This document shows positions 1 through 10,593 of a stretch of 64,000 nt of DNA, piece after piece. Position 1 is the first letter of the stretch; each line of letters opens with the position of its first letter. The translations under genes were made by a program, and so were the position numbers. The notes under the pieces were generated by a model that was not told the DNA's origin, did not search any database, and worked only from the letters and a program-made list of their open reading frames with translations. The stretch is from assembly GCA_030063045.1 (NCBI GenBank), contig JAQSEB010000114.1:372001-436000 (forward strand), written 5' to 3'. Source of the DNA: Pratylenchus scribneri. Its lineage: Eukaryota; Nematoda; Chromadorea; Rhabditida; Pratylenchidae.

Positions 1-385
1 TCAATTCGGCCCAAATTCCAATGGCAATCATAATGTCCGAATTGTAAAAATGTTTGACTTTTCCATGACGCAATGAAGCGTAGATTAGCCCGGGCATCGC
101 AATGGTCTCTGATAAAGTAATTCAGTGGACTTTCAAAAACGCCATTGCCTTCTTCCAAATCAAACAATTCTTCGAAAATTATTCGGCCCTCCATATTCTT
201 AATAAAAAAATTGTCATTAAAAAAATAATTTTTTATACTCGAAGCCAGTCCAGATATAAATGCGGGTTGGGTCTTCCCGAAACAGCCATAGCATGGGCCC
301 AATTATCTCTAAACTGGCCAACCATAGGGACGCGAAGGTCATCTCTCTGCCGCAATTCTTGCCAACAATTTGGACGATTAAAAAA
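1..385 (-). pseudogene. Ulp1-like (C48) cysteine protease copy A, cut by window edge
   Basis: Two exons read on the minus strand: 385-239 (147 nt) and 197-1, separated by a 41-nt intron that contains a stop. The first exon gives residues such as NCWQELRQRDDLRVP and NPHLYLDWL, the second EELFDLEEG and FIRDHCDARANLRFI, matching copy C (2638-3702) almost residue for residue with the same exon length. The part visible stops before the catalytic His, because the gene runs off the window. A related 5' fragment appears at about 480-560. I type it as a possible pseudogene only because completeness cannot be judged; the visible reading frame itself is open, so it may be a functional gene. Family: SUMO/NEDD8-type Ulp1 peptidases, which cleave isopeptide bonds; large lineage-specific sets exist in some nematodes and in transposons. 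Confidence 0.7.
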
Positions 386-889
386 CTAAAATATATTAAA
401 TATTTAATTCAATTTTTAATTCCATTTTTAAATTTCAAATTAATTTTCCAATAAATTATTCCATTTTAGTTTATTCAGAAAAAAAGAAGAAAGGAAATGA
501 GTCAACGGTCCCAAACAAATGTCTATTCAGAGGAATAAATGCAGAATTCTTTTCTCTCAAAGTTACGTTTTCGTTAATATAATATTTTAATTAATTATAA
601 ATTATTTTAATTTAAAATTATTTTAAAAATATCTAAAGAATTTCGCTTTGTTTTTAAAAATTCAGTTCATGCTTCACGGCGGAATGGTCCAGCAGATGGA
701 AAAATTAACAAAATGGAGTGGCAAAAGAAAGTAGAGTTGCACATGAGAATTGTGCAAAGAAGGTAAAAATTTTCGTGAAAACTCTTGATCATGGATAAAT
801 TGCAGTTAATTTTATTTAAAATATTTTCTTTAATTTTGCTGCTAATCTTACCGCATTTTCTGGTCCAACCGCTTCCACATTTTCTGGAT

Positions 890-1960
890 CATCCGCTTCT
901 ATCCAAATGTGCCCGCTCAAAAATCAAATTTCCCATCACTTTGAAATTGGCCAATATTTCCGGCATTATATTCCCATCCATCCCTTTCTTCCATAATCTT
1001 CCAAGCAAACATGCATAAAAAACCCGCAATCGGGGGAATAGCGGGAATGTTGCGGAACATTGGCCACCTCCTGCATTTTCCAATTTCTTCTCGGTTCCAC
1101 CCTCACAGCCCATTTTTTCTCATTTCCGACGTATTCCAACATTCCACTAAAATCAAAAATTTCACTCCGCAATAAAAATTTACTACCCAAATTTTGTGCA
1201 TTGGCTAATATCAATTTATAATTTTTCAAAGCTTTTTTGGAGAACATTTTGGCATCAAAATGATGGTACAAAAATATATTAAACCAGAAATTTATAGCCA
1301 AATTAAAATATTTCCTAATTTTTAAAAAATTTTTCTGTTCTTTATTTCTCAATTTTATGTAATTTAATCATATCCATTAATTTTTTCTTTTATCCATACA
1401 AATAAATTGGTTTATAATGCTAAATATTTAAAAATTAATTAATGCGCAATATTTGGGTATCAAAAAATTTAATTGCCATACATGATATCCTTTGCTGCAT
1501 ATTCCTTCCAGTCCGCTGGTGTGGAATTGTAGTCCAAATCCAAAATTTTATACATTCTTTTGGTCAAATCCAACATCACTAATATTCCATGCGCCGTTCC
1601 ATTACCAACCAATTAGATCGGCGCAATGATCTTTTCCGAGCCTTTGATATCCCAATCACATTCGAATATTCCATTTTTAAACTATTCGCAGCTCTGCCAC
1701 TGCGAAATGTATCGCAATCCATTTCGGCGCCATCATAGACTTCATAAATGAACTCATTTTTCAATTGGTCACTCAATGGATGGCCATTCTCTAGAGACAA
1801 TAAATCGGCAAAACGGAGCCGATTTGGCAAATTCTTAAAATAAAATATTTTATGAACAACAATTTTATTAAATTATAATTACTCGAATAAAATTGCCATC
1901 AACGAAATCATCCCGCCGTCTCTAAGTTGTTGCCAACAATTTGGGCTGTTAAAAAACCAA
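890..1960 (-). pseudogene. Ulp1-like cysteine protease copy B, degenerate
   Basis: Minus-strand homologue of copy C. The 5' exon begins near 1955 (FFNSPNCWQQLRD). The middle exon (about 1845-1490) aligns in length with copy C from KNLPNRLRFADLLSLE to HGILVMLDLTKRMYKILDLD, but the homologous frame changes once near 1730 and carries two in-frame stops (TAG at about 1682, TAA near 1615). The Trp after the catalytic His is Gly here (HGILV against HWILT). A separate exon near 1082-966 keeps the Cys motif (RYSPDCGFFMHVC), equivalent to SSDCGIFM of copy C. The broken frame makes this a pseudogene despite conserved active-site flanks. Exon phases between the His and Cys exons do not fit simply, as also in copy C. 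Confidence 0.75.
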
Positions 1961-2637
1961 AATTTTTATTATTTTTATTTATTTAAATTACAATTTTTAA
2001 TTCAATTAAAAAAATTTAATATTTTAATTAAAATGTAAGTAAAAAGCATTGAACAAAATTTAATTAATTCAATAAAATTATTACAGCCTTAATCAAACAA
2101 TTTACCTTTTAAGAAAAATATTAGGAAAGAATGAGAAATGCCGCTCTTGGATTGTTGGAAGTCCAATTGCTTTGTCCTTCATGTACATGTATTGCACTAA
2201 AAATCAAAAAATTGATTGTAACAAAAATTGGCTACCAAAATTTTGTTGATAAGTTAATATTACTATACATTTTGATCAATTAAAAGTGTAAGATTTTGGT
2301 AAATTTATGGTAAAAAAATTGAATTTATGACATATCTTCTCAGCCAGAACCATTAAAAAATATGTGTGGAAACCAAAATTCGCTTCGATTTTTTTTTAAA
2401 TTCCCTCATTTATTAATTACGTTTAGCCTGTTCTTCATAATTCCAAAACTGTTGAATAAAAAATGGTTGAAGAAAAAAATTTAGAAAAAAAATAAAATTA
2501 TCGAATATGTAAAATCAGAAATCCAAATTATTTTTCACAATCAACAAATTTTTCCAGCACTTATTTTTGGCACTTCCGGTGTCATTTGGCAGTTAAATTT
2601 TTTTTACAAAATTTTAATTTACTTATATATGACTTAC

Positions 2638-3702
2638 AATAGGTATCTTGCCAAAATCTCACGATCACCTCGGGTACTTCCCTCGCCAGAGCATACATTA
2701 CCATAAATATGCCGCAGTCGGAAGACCCTATTGTTTGTTGGGGAACAGTCTGTTGGGTTTTAGGGTGACCCCATGCATCCTAGGTGGAATTTGCCTCCCA
2801 GTTTCTCGGCCAAATTTTTCGATCATAGATCTATAATAAAATCCAATGAAATTTTATATGGGGAACAAAAATAACAGCTACCCAAATTTTGCAAATTGAT
2901 TACAAACAATTATTTTATTTTTTAAAATTTTCCAAAAAATTTTCTCAATAATCAAAATGATCGATCATAAAGATGGTTAAAAGGAATTAATCCATTCAGA
3001 ATTACAGCTTTTTTCGTCTAATTTTTTTAAACTAATTCACAATTCTTTCTCCAATAAATTAAACCACAATCATTGAACAATATAAATGGATCTAATTTTA
3101 AAAAATTTTTTAATTATGCAAAATTCGGGTGGTTAGAAATATTGAATCAAAAATTACATAATATGCCAGGCTCAAAGCATTTTCGACTCAATTGGCACGC
3201 CATTATTTGCTGAGTCGTATACCCGAATTTCAATTTCGGCCAAATCCACCACTGTCAATATCCAATGGGCTTCACCTCTCAAGGGGCTTGGGTTCATATA
3301 AATGGGCGCCAATATTTTGTCATCTCCTTCCAAATTCCATCGGCTTTCAAATTGCCCAAAGTGCAAAAAGCTTTGACTTTCATATGAAGAAATAAAACGC
3401 AAATTTGGCCTTGCATTGCAATGGTCATAGATAAAATAATTGAGGGGGGCTTTCGGAAGCCCTTCTTGTAGACCAAAAAGTTCCTCAAAAATGACAAGTC
3501 CTTCCAAATTCTTAATAAAAAAATTTGCCATTAAAATTAAAAAAATTTTTTTTACTATGAGCCAATCCAAATATAATCCCGGATTAGGCCTTCCCACCAC
3601 AGCCAGAGCATTGACCCAAGTGTCCCTAAATTGCCCAACCATAGGGACGCGCAACTCATCCATTTGCCGTAACATTTGCCAACAATTTTGGCGATCAAAG
3701 AA
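2638..3702 (-). CDS. Ulp1-like (C48 family) cysteine protease copy C
   Basis: Exons on the minus strand: 3702-3556 (49 codons, FFDRQNCWQMLRQ to LYLDWLI), a 45-nt intron, 3510 to about 3150 (NLEGLVIFEELFG to YDSANNG), and 2779-2638 (DAWGHPKTQQTVPQQ, SSDCGIFMVMYALARE) ending in a GTAAGT donor. Catalytic signature of Ulp1 peptidases is present: His in EAHWILTVVDL, Asp in VYDSANN, Gln in QQT and Cys in SSDCG. Expected activity is removal of a ubiquitin-like modifier. Oddities: a TGA follows the Asp motif by about ten codons unless a donor lies earlier (GGC|GTGCC), so the junction to the Cys exon is unresolved; the true N- and C-termini are also unclear. A likely further exon near 2180-2110 encodes YMYMKDKAIGLPTIQERHF. 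It is the best-preserved of three tandem copies. Confidence 0.72.
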
Positions 3703-4189
3703 CTAAATAAAAAATAAAATATTTAAAATTTTAATCTTAATTTTTTATTCAAAATTAATTTTCCAATAAAATTTCATTTTATTTTTATTCAGTTAACAAC
3801 AAGACGAAGGACAATGAGGAATCAGCCAATTTTGATGCCAAATAAATGTCCATTTAAAGAGGATGTTGAATTTAGTGATCAATTTTTGATTTATAATTAA
3901 AATTAATTCATTTACAAATAACTAAAATTACAAACTTAAAAAATTAATATTTTTTAAATTTCAGACGAAGTCCATGAGGCGGCCAAAATTTCCTCATCTG
4001 CACTGCCAATATCAAAGTTAAGTTTTCGTAGAAATTAAAATTATTCGTACAATTAATTTAATATATTATTTTGAAATTAAATTAAAATTATCAATCTGCT
4101 TCTTGGCTTTGTTTGTAAAAATTTCAGTTTAATTTTAATTTTTTTTTAATTCTAATAGGCTATTAAATTTAATTTTTTTTAAAATTATA
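3703..4189. other. AT-rich stretch with weak 5' exon remnants of the Ulp1 family
   Basis: Minus strand around 3790-3880 matches the stretch at 480-560 upstream of copy A, with the shared peptide LN.HLFG and synonymous third-position differences, so a small 5' exon is likely. I could not connect it in phase to 3702. The rest is A/T runs. Confidence 0.35.
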
Positions 4190-4394
4190 TTAGACCTTTA
4201 TTGGGACGATTGTTTGGGCCGGGTGGGCGGCATTGTCAATTGGTTGGGCCGGATGAGCGGGATTAGGGTCAATTGGTTGGGCCGGATGGGCGGCATTAGG
4301 GTCAATTGGTTGGGCCGGATGGGCGGCATTCGCGTCAATTGGTTGGGCCGGATGGGCGGCATTCGCATCAGTTGGTTGGTTTGGATGAGCAGCA
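4190..4394 (-). CDS. Exon encoding five 11-residue Pro/Ala/His repeats
   Basis: Minus strand, preceded by a good acceptor (TTGTACAG at 4400-4395). It encodes tandem copies of an 11-residue unit (NAAHPAQPIDP and close variants) from a 33-bp DNA repeat, ending IVPIKV and a stop at 4190; a GTCTAA donor-like site overlaps the end. The period is an exact multiple of three and differences between units are mostly conservative, which favours coding. The upstream continuation in frame (MDKIELRFVFLNFGVVQ) looks like intron. Which gene owns it is unknown: it lies between the Ulp1 copy and the small gene at 5170-5752, all on the same strand. No function is inferred beyond a flexible low-complexity spacer. 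Confidence 0.5.
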
Positions 4395-4447
4395 TTCTGT
4401 ACAACGCCAAAATTTAAAAACACAAATCTAAGCTCAATTTTGTCCAC

Positions 4448-5169
4448 AAATAAATTAATTTTGGCTTTTTAGTTCATTTTTATAATTAAATTTTCCTCTA
4501 GACAAAGTGCCAAAATACGTATAATAGATTTAAAAATATATCGTCATAAATATGATGCATATAAAATCAAAAATCCTATGTCTAATAATAAAATAATTCA
4601 CAGTAAAAGATTACTGATCAACAAGTAATATTTTTAATTTTATAAATGGTGTCAATAATGCCCAATTTATGCCCGAATTTGCAGGTTAAAAAATTATGGT
4701 CTTTTTATCAAATTTATGCCAATCTTAATAAGCAAAATGCCAACATTCTATCAAGAAAGGCTAAAATTTGTAAATGTTGACATTTGCTTACTATAGTGGC
4801 TAAATATGATTCAAATAAGACCACATTCGTATTTAACATCTGGCCAAAAATGCAGACTCGACAATTTCTATTAGCAATTTTGACGAGCCATTGATCATCA
4901 GCCATTTAGCCAATTTAAATGATTTAAAGAGCATTTAATAACACTAAATCTTGCTATTTGATAATTTATGTTTAAAAAGTATTAAGTTTTGGCTAAGTTA
5001 TGGCAAAAAACCTTACATTTATGGCCATATCTGGACTTGAATTTTAGTTTTGGATGATCAATGAATAGCCATTATTTGTGGCAATTAAATGCACTTAAAA
5101 TCATTTAAATTGATTAATTGACTGATGAGCTTATCAGTCAAAATAACTGAGACTGAGATGAGCCACTCT
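4448..5169. other. Intergenic/intronic AT-rich sequence
   Basis: About 720 bases with no supportable exon. Open frames here (for example 4714-4905 minus) lack splice sites, family similarity or coding-like composition. Confidence 0.5.
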
Positions 5170-5752
5170 CTAATTTACCTCATGAGCAAATTGTTGGCGA
5201 TAATTCTCCTTTTCGTCTTCATTCAATCGTGACCACCTTCCACTAGCTATTTTCTTTTGACGCTTCCAACCAACATCTAATTGTAAAATCGATTCTTCGG
5301 CTGAGTCAAAAATACAGTACACATGGTGGGCAATGTTCAATTCTGCCAAAAGAGTGTCCGCCTCCGTCATTATAGGATGCATTGTAGCCAGCTCTAGTCT
5401 AGTGTTATAAAAAATATAAATTTAGTGGCTTGCAGCAAACTTGAATTTTTTATTAAAAAAAATATTAATGAAAACTATTTTTATCGTCCAAAAACCTTTA
5501 AAAAATCTTAAATTTCTGAAATCTCTAGAAAATATGTTGATAATAAAATTTTTAGAGAAAATAAAGTAAACGGTCATTCCAAAAGTTTTGATTCGGCTAG
5601 GAAATTAAACACTGCTTATTTGATATTTTTACCTTGGGTATTTTTATGCTCTTCCGCTTCCTTCTTCAGCTGCTGCCCTCTTCCTTGAAAAACATCAACA
5701 CTTCCAGCAATGGAAGAATGTGAAAGCATTTTAGCAGAAAATAATTGTACTG
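5170..5752 (-). CDS. Hypothetical small protein with HMG-box-like C-terminus
   Basis: Two exons: start ATG 5729 within an exon opening at 5752 (acceptor CCAACAG) and ending at 5633 (CAAG|GTAAAA); then 5393-5170. Phases join as NTQ-E-LATMHPIM, giving 106 residues. The N-terminal half is charged (RGQQLKKEAEEHKNTQ, a short helix or coiled coil). The C-terminal part GRWSRLNEDEKENYRQQF resembles the W..L..EK..Y helix of HMG boxes, but the first half of such a domain is not convincing. GAG|GTAAAT just before the stop could be a splice donor, so the protein may be longer. It starts about 325 bases downstream of the RBX2 stop on the same strand, and the first visible exon begins directly at a 3' splice site, as expected for a downstream operon gene. 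I do not recognise the family. Confidence 0.55.
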
Positions 5753-6077
5753 CTGTTGGAAATTAAAAAATGATTATATTCAAAAAATTACAATAACAAT
5801 TTTTTAGAAAATTTATTACATTAACTTGTGGGTTAAAATTTAAATTCAACTAAAAAAGTAAACAAATGTTGTTTTGAATTTTTCATATTTTATGAACCTG
5901 TTTCGTTCATTTTAAAACTCTTCTTATGTTTTTCATAACTTCAAAAATGTTGAATAAAAATAATTTAGAATAAAAATTTATAAATTCAATGTGCAAATTT
6001 ATGAAAATTGATTTTGAAAAAAAACAATAAAAATTATTGGATTTTTAAAATCACAAATACAATTTAATTTTTCATCA

Positions 6078-7423
6078 TCATTTTCCCACTCGTTGCACAT
6101 TCCAATCCTGCATATTTTTAATTAACAAATAAAAAATAATTTTTCTTAAAAATTTACCGCTTGGCATAAAGGGCATCGATTATTCTGCTTGACCCAAAGT
6201 GACATGCAGCCTGAAAATATTTTTTTAAAACATTTTTTTTGTAAAAAATGAACTCACAAAGATGGAAGCAATGATTGCATTCGCCCCAAATGACCACACA
6301 TTCCTGTTGTTTTGAATCGGATTGGCAACGGAGACAGGCTTCTGGAAAATTATTTGATTTTTGTTATAAAGAATTTATATTATTTGAATAAAATAAGGGA
6401 AGTAATTAAAATGTCGATAAAATTATTATATATAGCAAGAAAAATTATTAAAAATACCAAAAAGATTATAATGTTTCAGTATTTAATCCTAGACCCATAA
6501 AGCCCAAAGGCGTAGCCAGAATTTTTTTTTGGGAGGGGCTAACAGGGGAAAAATTTTTTTGGGGTACAAAAAATCAGAAATTGCGAGCGCCGATAGGTGC
6601 GAACGAAATTTTTACTAATTTTTAGACCTAAAAACCGAAAATTTTGAAAAAATTGTTATGAATTTAGACTAAAATTGACATTTGCGAGCGCCGACAGGCG
6701 CGAGCGCGAAATTTTTTTGATATTTAGTATAATCTTTAAAGAAAAATTGCTAATTTTTTTTCCTTCTTTGGATTTCGGGGGGGGGGGCTATAGCCCCCCC
6801 CAGCCCCCCCCTGGCTACGCCCTTGATAAAGCCCAAACCATAGTCTAAAATCCAATCGCTAGAACTCGTCAAGACGTAGCCTTTGATTTTGTTTCGACTT
6901 AGGTACTTATTAGGTTAACAATTTATTGAACCAAAAACTGAGATAGTTAATGGTTTAAACAACTTAATAGCCATTAATTTTGACCAAACCTTGATAATCT
7001 TTGCATGGATAAATGTTCAATGATCGATGCGTCTTGATGAGAGCTATCGATTATTATAAATTGGGCTGGCGGCTGGGCCTTATGGGCTTACTTATAAAAA
7101 CCAATGTACTGCTAAATCTTTTCAACATTTTCAATTCATTTTATACTTTTCATTTTTTTCGACAAATTAAATACTTTTTTTTGTAATTTTTTTAATTATG
7201 TTTCATAAATTTTTAAATGAATACCCATCAAATGAACTCGGCAAATGGCGCAGGTGTCGCATTCCACGTCCCAAGCCCAAGTGGCCACCAAATTCCATTT
7301 CTTCAAGGCGAATGGTTTTTCCGGCGTTGTTGTCAGAATTTTTGATTGTTTTGGCTGCTGCTGGTTGTCGCCAGTGCTTTTTGCCTCCTCATTTTGTTCT
7401 AATTTTTGTTCATCAGTTTCCAT
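6078..7423 (-). CDS. rbx-2: RING-box protein 2 (RBX2/RNF7), E3 ligase subunit
   Basis: Four exons: 7423-7225, 6341-6258, 6210-6158 and 6107-6078; all phases agree and give 121 residues (human RNF7 has 113). After an acidic/Gln-rich N-terminus comes KPFALKKWNLVATWAWDVE (about 36-54), the beta strand that inserts into the cullin, then a RING-H2 domain: C58/C61, C69/C72 in ACLRCQ, C81, C88/H90/H93 in WGECNHCFH, C96, C107/C110 in NNRCPLCQ, ending DWNVQRVGK. Family knowledge: RBX2 binds cullin-5-type scaffolds, recruits an E2 and promotes ubiquitin and NEDD8 transfer. The CCMSLWVKQNNRCPLC stretch is RBX2 rather than RBX1. The first intron (about 880 bases) holds a fold-back repeat with a second element nested inside. 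A small gene follows within 330 bases on the same strand. Confidence 0.96.
6484..7090. mobile_element. Fold-back repeat FB1 in RBX2 intron 1, interrupted by a nested MITE
   Basis: Begins TATTTAATCCTAGACCC and, after the nested insertion, continues with inverted copies of the core seen in four other elements: AACTCGTCAAGACG at about 6863-6876 and CGTCTTGATGAG at about 7030-7041 in the opposite orientation. Ends are approximate. No coding capacity. Confidence 0.55.
6506..6825. mobile_element. 320-bp MITE with TIR GGCGTAGCCAG and 9-bp target duplication
   Basis: Terminal inverted repeats read AAAGGCGTAGCCAG at the left and CTGGCTACGCCCTT at the right. Direct copies of ATAAAGCCC flank it (6497-6505 and 6826-6834), fitting an 8-9 bp duplication as made by hAT-type transposases. 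Interior carries two GCGAGCGCCGA-type motifs, and a G10 run facing C runs near the right end. Non-coding. Confidence 0.75.
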
Positions 7424-8210
7424 TATTCTAGAAATTAATAAAATTAATAAAACAAAATTTATAAAAGAATTGATAAAATTGGTTAAAAAATAATTCCAGA
7501 TTCTGCTATTAAGTAAATGCCGATCTAATGCGCAAGAATAATTCATTCTTGAATAGGTAGAGCTTTTATGATTGTAGAGATATTAATTTTTCGTCTACGC
7601 TTAATGCTATTTTCCCATTTTTGGTTTTATAAATTACACTATTTTCTCAACTTCGAATCGATCAATAATTATAAGTTTGGATGTAATGTCATATCGGCGC
7701 GGCGGATTGTTTTTCTTGATTTTTTTATGCTGTGCTGCTGGCGGCAATGGCATCGGCACTTTTACATTTTACTAGCATAGCAGTTTTTCACGTTTCTAAT
7801 CAGCTTAAATTTATTAGCAGATTATTTATGCATTAATCAAGTGAATAATAGTTTTTAAAAATGAAAAGATGGAAAAGTTGTTTTTGCAAAAATAGCAGGC
7901 TTAATTTTATGAAAACCCAAAGCCCAACAGCAACGGTTTAACTTAATGGAAACATGGCAGTTTAAGAAAACGCAACTAATTAAGATACAAAGCATCCTTC
8001 CACTTAACTTTCTTTAATCATGACAAAAAATTACTCTAGTCCTGGTTTTGAGCTTTTGAAATTTGTTGGTAAACCTATTTTCAAAACCCACATGACACTT
8101 ATTTAATACCTAATTTCCCGTGCATATTTCCAATTATAAATCAACACAAAAATTTCCAGAGAATAAACTCAATTATCAATCAATTTAATAATCGACAAAG
8201 CGAAAAACAA
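7424..8210. promoter_or_regulatory. Divergent intergenic region between RBX2 and RPL31
   Basis: 787 bases between the start codons of the minus-strand RBX2 and plus-strand RPL31 genes, so it must hold both promoters. No TATA or factor site can be assigned by eye. Short open frames here have no support. A C/A-rich stretch precedes the RPL31 start. Confidence 0.4.
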
Positions 8211-10150
8211 ATGGCGGCAAAGAAGCAACGTGGCGAGAAGAAGGCCAAAAGCTCATTGAACAAGGTGGTCACCCGCGAGTATACCATCCACATGCACAAG
8301 CTCATTCACGGAATGTACGGTTTCCTTTATTAATAACTCAAACATTTTTAACTCAATCTTTATTGGGAAATATTGAAAATGGCAAAAAACCAATGAAAAT
8401 GGCGAACAAATTTTAACGGTTGCGGTTTAGTATTTAATCCTAGACTCCCAAACCTAAATACAATCGATCGATCTCGTCAAGACACATCATTTGATTATAT
8501 TTTGGTTTGGATTTAGCCAATCCTATGTTAGTTTAGAACCAAAAACCAAATGCGGTTTAAAAACGGTTTAATATCCTTTAATTGTTGACCAAAACAATGA
8601 GACAAATTATAAAATATTCAATACGTTTTGTTGAGATCTATCCAATTTGGTTTATAGTTTGGGGGTCTACGCTCTAGGATAAACGATAAACCATTGAACC
8701 GCCTATAATCTTTTTGCCATTTTCAAATTGCAATTTAGGGGCTAGAAGGGAAAAGGATGATGAAGTAGGAGGAGAAGAAGAAGAAATAACGATGAAAATG
8801 ATGAAGAAGATCATCCTAAGTTTCATCTCTTCCTCTTCTTCTCCATTTATCATCATCATCCTCATCCCTTTTCTCCTCTCGAGCCCTAAAAATTTAAACC
8901 GCATTAGTACCCAAATCCCAAATTATAAACCATCATTCAATGCTTCTTGACCAGCCAATTGAATTGGTATTGGGTATATGGTTTGGTGGTTTAGGATAAA
9001 CCATTGAACCACTAAAATCTTTTGGCCATTTTCAACATTTTTCCGCCAATTACTATTCCATTTTTATTCAGCGGTTTCAAATACCGAGCACCGCGGGCCA
9101 TCAAAGAGGTCAAGAAGTTTGCCGAAAAGCAAATGGGCACTCCGGACGTTCGCATTGACACCCGGCTGAACAAATTCCTCTGGTCCCAGGGCGTTCGGTA
9201 TTCCATTTGAAATTATTTTATAATTAATTTTGACAAATTTTCAAGCAATGTTCCATACCGAGTCCGTGTGCGCTTGTCGCGTCGCCGCAATGATGACGAG
9301 GACTCGCCGCACAAGCTCTACACCTTGGTATTCTTTTGAACATTTTAAAAACGGTTTTCAAGGTTTACCCAAAAATTTTTAATAAAAAAAGTGAGAGCGG
9401 TCCAACTTACTTATTAGTGCCGGGCTAGCACCGGTTATAATAATTCATCAAGGTTGGACTAATATCGAAGATTTTGGTATCTAATTAAGAGCAGATTTTT
9501 GGCTACCAAATGTTATTAATTTTATTCAAATTGGCTCGGACTTGTTGGATTTTTGCCCAAAAACCGTCAAAAATTTCGCTAATCCAAAGTGACGGTCGTA
9601 ATGGTTTTTTGTGCACAAATCCATCAGTTCTGAACCAATATAAATAAAATTAAAATCATTGGATAGCCAAAAGGTTGTTCATTAATTTGATACTAAAATC
9701 ATCAAATTTGGTTCAGTCCTTAATGAGTTGTAATAAATGGTACGTGGCGCAAATTTAATCGCCAAAAAGTTTGACTGCTCACTCAACACTCAATAGTCAT
9801 TAAATTCTCAAAACAAATAAAAACCAACATAGTAATCAACATCTTTTTGAGCGTGTAATAGTCTATTAATAAGCGTGCTTAACTCATCTTATAAATGATA
9901 AATCAGAAATAAAAATAGCATTTCTATCTCAAATAAGCCAATTTCTTAGCCAATAGATAAATTTGTCGTCCAATGTCTATATCCAATCCAATATGTGAGT
10001 TTATAGATAAATACATTACCCTCCCAAAAATAAATTTGAAAAATATTTTTAACAATTGTCCAAATTTTCAACATTTTTTTCCAGGTCACCCATGTGCCCG
10101 TGACCTCATTCAAACGGCTGACCACCGTCAATGTGGAGAGCGAAGATTGA
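8211..10150 (+). CDS. rpl-31: 60S ribosomal protein L31 (eL31)
   Basis: Four exons: 8211-8314, 9072-9197, 9246-9327 and 10085-10150. Phases join perfectly for 125 residues, the size of human RPL31. Recognisable blocks are [72 protein letters not shown] and [10 protein letters not shown]. It is a component of the large ribosomal subunit near the peptide exit tunnel. The ATG at 8211 follows AAACAA and begins [13 protein letters not shown], the usual basic start. Introns 1 and 3 are unusually long for the window (757 bases each); intron 1 holds a fold-back element and a GA/CT-rich tract, intron 3 has nothing I recognise. Codon use is visibly GC-richer than the surroundings, as expected for a highly expressed gene. 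Confidence 0.97.
8430..8710. mobile_element. Fold-back repeat FB2 in RPL31 intron 1
   Basis: Starts with TATTTAATCCTAGACTCCC like FB1 and holds ATCTCGTCAAGACACATC at about 8470-8487, with an inverted degraded counterpart at 8618-8645; right end resembles GTCTACGCTCTAGGATAAAC. A partial third repeat of the end sequence lies at 8975-9025. Boundaries approximate. Confidence 0.5.
8745..8885. repeat. GA-rich tract followed by CT-rich tract
   Basis: About 70 bases of GAT/GAA/GGA triplets followed by about 70 bases of the near-complementary TCT/CTT/CAT triplets, so the stretch can fold back on itself. Lies in RPL31 intron 1. Open frames on both strands here are products of the triplet repeats. Confidence 0.6.
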
Positions 10151-10593
10151 AGAGTAAGAGGACGAAATATGTTGCCGTAAAGATTTGATGTTGGAAGATT
10201 AAAGGAGAAAAGAGACCACAAATTTGTTGTTATTTTTCAATTTGAGATTGGATAAAAATTGTTAATTTAAATTTTTGGAAATTATTTGAAAAATGTCCAA
10301 GTTCGATTGGGGCAATTTGCTAGTTTTTTTTCATATTTATTTTTTATTTATTCAACCTTTTTTTATTATAGTTTTTCTTTTATAAATTTAAAATTTATAG
10401 ATGAAGAATTTATTGTTCGGTTCACAAAAGTTTGACTATAAAAAGATTTTTATTAAATACCGATTAAGAAAAAAATCAGATAAAATACACATTTATCGAT
10501 TTTAAAATTCAGATTTCGATAATTTTACTTAATAAAAACGGCAAAGTTTTTGTATTTGTAAATTGTTGAAATAAAAATCGATATAAAGTCGAA
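10151..10593. other. 3' intergenic region between convergent RPL31 and ground-like genes
   Basis: Convergent gene ends. Contains a polyadenylation-like AATAAA context on either strand but nothing else distinctive. Confidence 0.4.

Noticed and set aside
7198..7493. Plus-strand ORFs over RBX2 exon 1
   Set aside because: Antisense shadows of a well-supported exon.
8674..8950. Glu-rich and Ser-rich frames in RPL31 intron 1
   Set aside because: GA/CT triplet tract that can be read openly on both strands; spliced out of RPL31.
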